From positions 285,001 to 349,000 of the forward strand of contig JAINUG010000136.1 in the NCBI GenBank assembly GCA_029706075.1: a stretch of 64,000 nt of DNA. Reading direction: 5' to 3'. Of the stretch, positions 62,119 to 64,000 are shown piece by piece (positions within the stretch are counted from its first letter, which is position 1; each line of letters opens with the position of its first letter). A program made the translations under genes and the position numbers. The notes below the pieces were generated by a model, which was not told the origin of the DNA, did no database searches, and saw nothing but the letters and a program-made list of their open reading frames with translations. The stretch is from Aldrovandia affinis (taxonomy: Eukaryota > Chordata > Actinopteri > Notacanthiformes > Halosauridae).

Positions 62119-63867
62119 TAATATTGAGCATAGTTTAAAATCCTTCTCTCCTGTGCACAGTGTCGTTACACACTGCAGTACACCTACCCCTACGCTTACT
62201 ATATGGAGTCTGGGCCCCGCAAGAAGCTGGTGAGTACTGTTTGTTTGTGTAAAATTGGTCTTTAAGGGGTGTGAGCAAACTTCTCTGCAAAACCCATTAT
62301 CTGTTATTAAGCCTATTATAAGTCACTACACTAGTTTTATCCACATTGGGACACCCCTGCATCTGTGCAGCTAACAGTTCTCTATACGTGTTGTTCTGGT
62401 GACAGTGGGCGGCAGTGTTGGCATAATGATTAAGGAACTGGGCTTGTAACGCAAAGGTTGCAGGTTCGATCCCAGGTGGGGCACTGCCGTTGTACCCTTG
62501 AGCAAGGTACTTAACCTGAATTGCTTCAGTAAAATATCCAGCTGTATAAATGGATTGTATGTAAAGAAATGTAAACTGTAAGTCGCTCTGGATAAGAGTG
62601 TCTGCTAAAATGCCTAAAATGTAATGTAATGTATGACACAGTAGAAACCATATGAGCACAAGATGTGTATCGTAGCAACATGCAGCTCACAGTGTAAAAT
62701 GCTCCTCGCCTGCACAGAAGCGGCCTGTGTTGACTGTGTCCCCTCTTCCTCTTCCTCATCCCCACCCCTCTCAGTTTGAGTACCAGCAGGCACAGTTGGA
62801 GGCGGAGATCGAGAACCTGTCCTGGAAGGTGGAGAGAGCGGACAGCTACGAGAGGGGAGTCGGAGAAGGGGAGCTGAGCGCCAACGACCGAGGGGTGAGG
62901 GGGGTGAGGGGGGTGTGGGGGGTTGCTGGACAAGAGCACATGTTTAACATTGACATTTTAGGCATTTTAGCAGACGCTCTTATCCAGAGCGACTTACACA
63001 GTTTACATTTCTTTACATACAATCCATTTATACAGCTGGATATTTTACTGAAGCGATTCAGGTTATGTACCTGGCTCAAGGGTACAACGGCAGTGCCCCC
63101 ACCTGGGAATTGAACCTGCAACCTCTGAGTTACAAGCCTAGCTCCCTAACCATTACACAACACTGCCAGCCTCATTTGAGAGCACACTTTTTGCATGTCA
63201 CATGACTTTCTGTCCCGTGACTTTCATCTTAAGACACCGATAAGTTGCTGCTGTGGAGGTCACTTCCCACCTCATTTCACAACCTGGTAAACATCTGCTT
63301 TTGATAACAAACAGGGTAGATCTCTGGCCTCTGCACTCTGGCTGTGACAGAGAGCCACACACTGCGCTGACACCCACACGCTACGCCAACTTCCTCCCCA
63401 AGCACGCTGCTGCTCTCTTGCGGTTGGGCTGGTATGGAAATGGGTAACCTCATTTGAGAATGGAGGGGTTGCACAGCCTGTTCTACCTGCCGATCAGCTC
63501 TTTTAATTGCCTGCTTTGATGGCCAGGCGGTCATATTTTTCCCCTGAGTTTTATAAAGCGAAAGAACGGGTTTTACGTGTAACATGACAACATAACATGA
63601 CACGTGCCATTTAGCAGACGCTTTTATCCAAAGCGACTTGCGGTGGTGAATGCATACATTTTTCAGTATATGTGGTCCCAGTGGGAATCGAACCCACAAC
63701 CTAAGCGTTGTCAGCGCCATGCTCTACCTACTGAGCTACACAGAACAACCTTTTTTTTGTGCTGATGGCAGCATCTCTCTCTCTTTCTCTTTCAGGATCT
63801 GGAGAATCAGATGCACATTGCCGAGCAGAGGAGACGCACACTGCTCAAGGATTTCCACGACACCTGA
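52421..63867 (+). CDS. arih2: E3 ubiquitin-protein ligase ARIH2 (TRIAD1), RING-between-RING
   Basis: RBR ligase that works with neddylated cullin-5 complexes. Coding exons: 52421-52687, 53006-53073, 53206-53275, 53555-53699, 55188-55309, 55487-55596, 57669-57786, 57914-57964, 59105-59126, 60758-60909, 61201-61344, 62161-62229, 62775-62894, 63796-63867. This gives 509 codons (human 493). The start [16 protein letters not shown] matches the family and is followed by an acidic tail. RING1: [10 protein letters not shown] with [14 protein letters not shown] (about residues 140-185). [14 protein letters not shown] to [17 protein letters not shown]2: [17 protein letters not shown], with the catalytic Cys at about 314 in exon 9. 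The Ariadne domain runs from [14 protein letters not shown] to the end TLLKDFHDT. Exon 10 is only 22 nt. The strong donor of exon 14 lies 36 nt beyond the position giving the conserved ERG-DLENQ junction. Introns contain a LINE fragment, hAT and Tc1 elements and SINEs. Confidence 0.95.
53078..53138. repeat. (CA)n directly after arih2 exon 3 donor
   Basis: Pure CA run starting about five bases after the splice donor. Confidence 0.95.
53413..53527. repeat. (GT)n followed by (GATT)n
   Basis: A GT run of about 85 bases, then a TGAT/GATT tetranucleotide run ending just upstream of the arih2 exon 5 acceptor. Confidence 0.95.
53985..54392 (+). mobile_element. 3' fragment of a non-LTR retrotransposon (CR1/L2/Rex1-like)
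   Basis: A frame at 53997-54251 ends with [20 protein letters not shown] and [15 protein letters not shown], the typical C-terminus of fish CR1/L2/Rex1 ORF2. It is followed by 'aaagcactttgaactgcaat', 'gctatataaataaag' and a TTAC microsatellite tail, as in 5'-truncated LINE copies. In arih2 intron 5. Confidence 0.75.
54690..55017 (+). repeat. Unclassified interspersed repeat in arih2 intron 5
   Basis: Contains 'ggagtgagctgaaagggagg', 'cgtggaacagcttgccaggt' and 'ggctgaacagcctgttctcg'. It looks repetitive by style ('gcacagcctgttctacctg' at 63473 is similar to its end), but I cannot assign a class. Confidence 0.35.
55618..55960. repeat. (CA)n/(CG)n compound array with a roughly 50-bp higher-order unit
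   Basis: CA/CGCA repeats containing several copies of 'cacagacacgctggcgcac' (about 55688, 55731, 55836). In arih2 intron 7. Confidence 0.9.
55993..56041. repeat. (AT)n microsatellite
   Basis: About 50 bases of pure alternating AT. Confidence 0.95.
56190..57533. mobile_element. Degenerate hAT-type transposon, about 1.34 kb, in arih2 intron 7
   Basis: Ends 'tagggatgtaaacgtttgaa' and (complement) 'caggggtgtgaacgtttgaa', with flanking 8-mers atatatat and atacatat (seven of eight identical). The interior has no intact transposase. A second MITE is nested inside. Confidence 0.65.
56608..56857. mobile_element. hAT MITE, 250 bp, nested, perfect 8-bp duplication
   Basis: Ends 'cagtggcgatttt' and (complement) 'caggggcgattctg'. 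'ggtttgat' is duplicated at 56600-56607 and 56858-56865. Confidence 0.85.
59027..59100. repeat. (CT)n tract before the 22-nt arih2 exon
   Basis: Long CT run merging into the acceptor 'ctctttttcag' of exon 10. It supplies an extended polypyrimidine tract for the microexon. Confidence 0.95.
59278..60634 (+). mobile_element. Tc1-like DNA transposon, 1357 bp, in arih2 intron 10
   Basis: Ends 'cagtcaggtccataaatatt' and (complement) 'cagtcaggtccataagtatt', flanked by TA (59276-59277, 60635-60636). The inverted repeats are short compared with the 43.35 kb element, so the two belong to different Tc1 families. Confidence 0.92.
59629..60385 (+). pseudogene. Tc1-family transposase, broken
   Basis: Starts [20 protein letters not shown]. 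Helix-turn-helix: [27 protein letters not shown] linker; second helix-turn-helix: [21 protein letters not shown] frameshift precedes the WTDET motif. The sequence then passes directly to [18 protein letters not shown], so the block with the second catalytic Asp is deleted. An early stop occurs after KAW. Confidence 0.88.
61360..61755. repeat. (CA)n and CTCTCACACA repeats in arih2 intron 12
   Basis: Several CA runs separated by CTCTCT and CACGC blocks. The flanking 'gctgcatgacgtatgagtgc' (61475-61494) resembles 'actgcatgacttatgagtgc' near 57607, a small intron-to-intron duplication. Confidence 0.85.
61993..62040 (+). repeat. Free-standing hairpin tail
   Basis: 'agataagagcgtctgctaaa' then 'tgaatgtagtgtaatg'; left stem decayed. 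Confidence 0.6.
62404..62632 (+). mobile_element. SINE, family B, with intact hairpin tail
   Basis: Head 'gttggcataatgattaagga', body 'cccttgagcaaggtacttaa', tail 'gtcgctctggataagagtgt'. The most complete family-B copy in the window; arih2 intron 13. Confidence 0.88.
62957..63170 (-). mobile_element. SINE, family B, reversed
   Basis: Same family in opposite orientation in arih2 intron 14, about 330 bases from the copy at 62404. Confidence 0.88.
63600..63752 (-). mobile_element. SINE, family C, reversed
   Basis: Tail 'cagacgcttttatccaaagc' and head complement 'ctctacctactgagctacac'; 43 bases before the last arih2 exon acceptor. Confidence 0.85.
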
Positions 63868-64000
63868 GTTAACGGTCTCTGCAGCTCTGACTGGCCCCAG
63901 AAGCTTCTTCACTCTTTCCTCCATCTCTTTGCTGCATCCCTCTCTCTTTCCTCTCTCTCCCCTCTGTCCTCTCTCTCTCCTTTCTCCCCTCTCCCCTCTC

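Noticed and set aside
62727..63113. Continuation of the arih2 exon 14 frame past 62894
   Set aside because: It runs into intron repeats (GGGGTGA units and a family-B SINE); the donor at 62895 is consensus.

Overview
This window is vertebrate genomic DNA, most likely from a ray-finned (teleost-type) fish. The genes have many short exons with GT-AG introns, (CA)n/(GT)n tracts are very abundant, and tRNA-derived SINEs, Tc1-like transposons and hAT-type MITEs recur throughout. No bacterial, plasmid, phage or CRISPR feature was seen. All identifications come from reading the translated exons against remembered protein families; nothing was searched.

Layout. (1) 1-1.56 kb, + strand: the last exons of a class-3 semaphorin (Ig domain and basic tail, followed by an unusual Glu-rich run). 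(2) 5.39-10.06 kb, +: borcs6, a BORC subunit, five coding exons. (3) 13.9-16.8 kb, -: a hyaluronidase-family gene, four coding exons, with substitutions at two expected active-site positions and three apparent frameshifts. (4) 16.9-35.4 kb: no supported protein-coding gene, but many repeats, one orphan GC-rich promoter-like block near 29 kb and 3'-end-like AATAAA sites near 31.4 and 32.1 kb. (5) 35.56-48.7 kb, +: xpc, a complete 14-exon reading of 897 codons. (6) 50.7-63.9 kb, +: arih2 (TRIAD1), a non-coding first exon and 14 coding exons; the window ends in its 3' UTR.

The genes belong to unrelated pathways: axon guidance, lysosome positioning, hyaluronan turnover, DNA damage recognition and neddylation-linked ubiquitin ligation. 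I see no operon-like or joint system. Semaphorin-3, hyaluronidase and ARIH2 genes also lie together on human 3p21.31 and XPC is on 3p25, so the order resembles a rearranged 3p segment with borcs6 (human 17p) inserted or retained.

Mobile DNA. At least four SINE families are present. A is tRNA-headed with a roughly 350-bp body. B and C share the same hairpin tail. D is about 360 bp. Several copies keep perfect target-site duplications. There are two near-full-length Tc1-like elements with TA duplications and internally deleted transposases, other degenerate Tc1 relics (one split by a SINE), hAT-type MITEs with 8-bp duplications, and a 3' fragment of a non-LTR retrotransposon.

The most interesting observations are the Asp-to-Cys change in the hyaluronidase catalytic motif, paired frame switches in the xpc acidic linker that turn a Glu-rich segment into an Arg-rich one, and a shifted splice donor that adds 12 codons to the arih2 Ariadne domain. 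I did not find a convincing undescribed multi-gene system.
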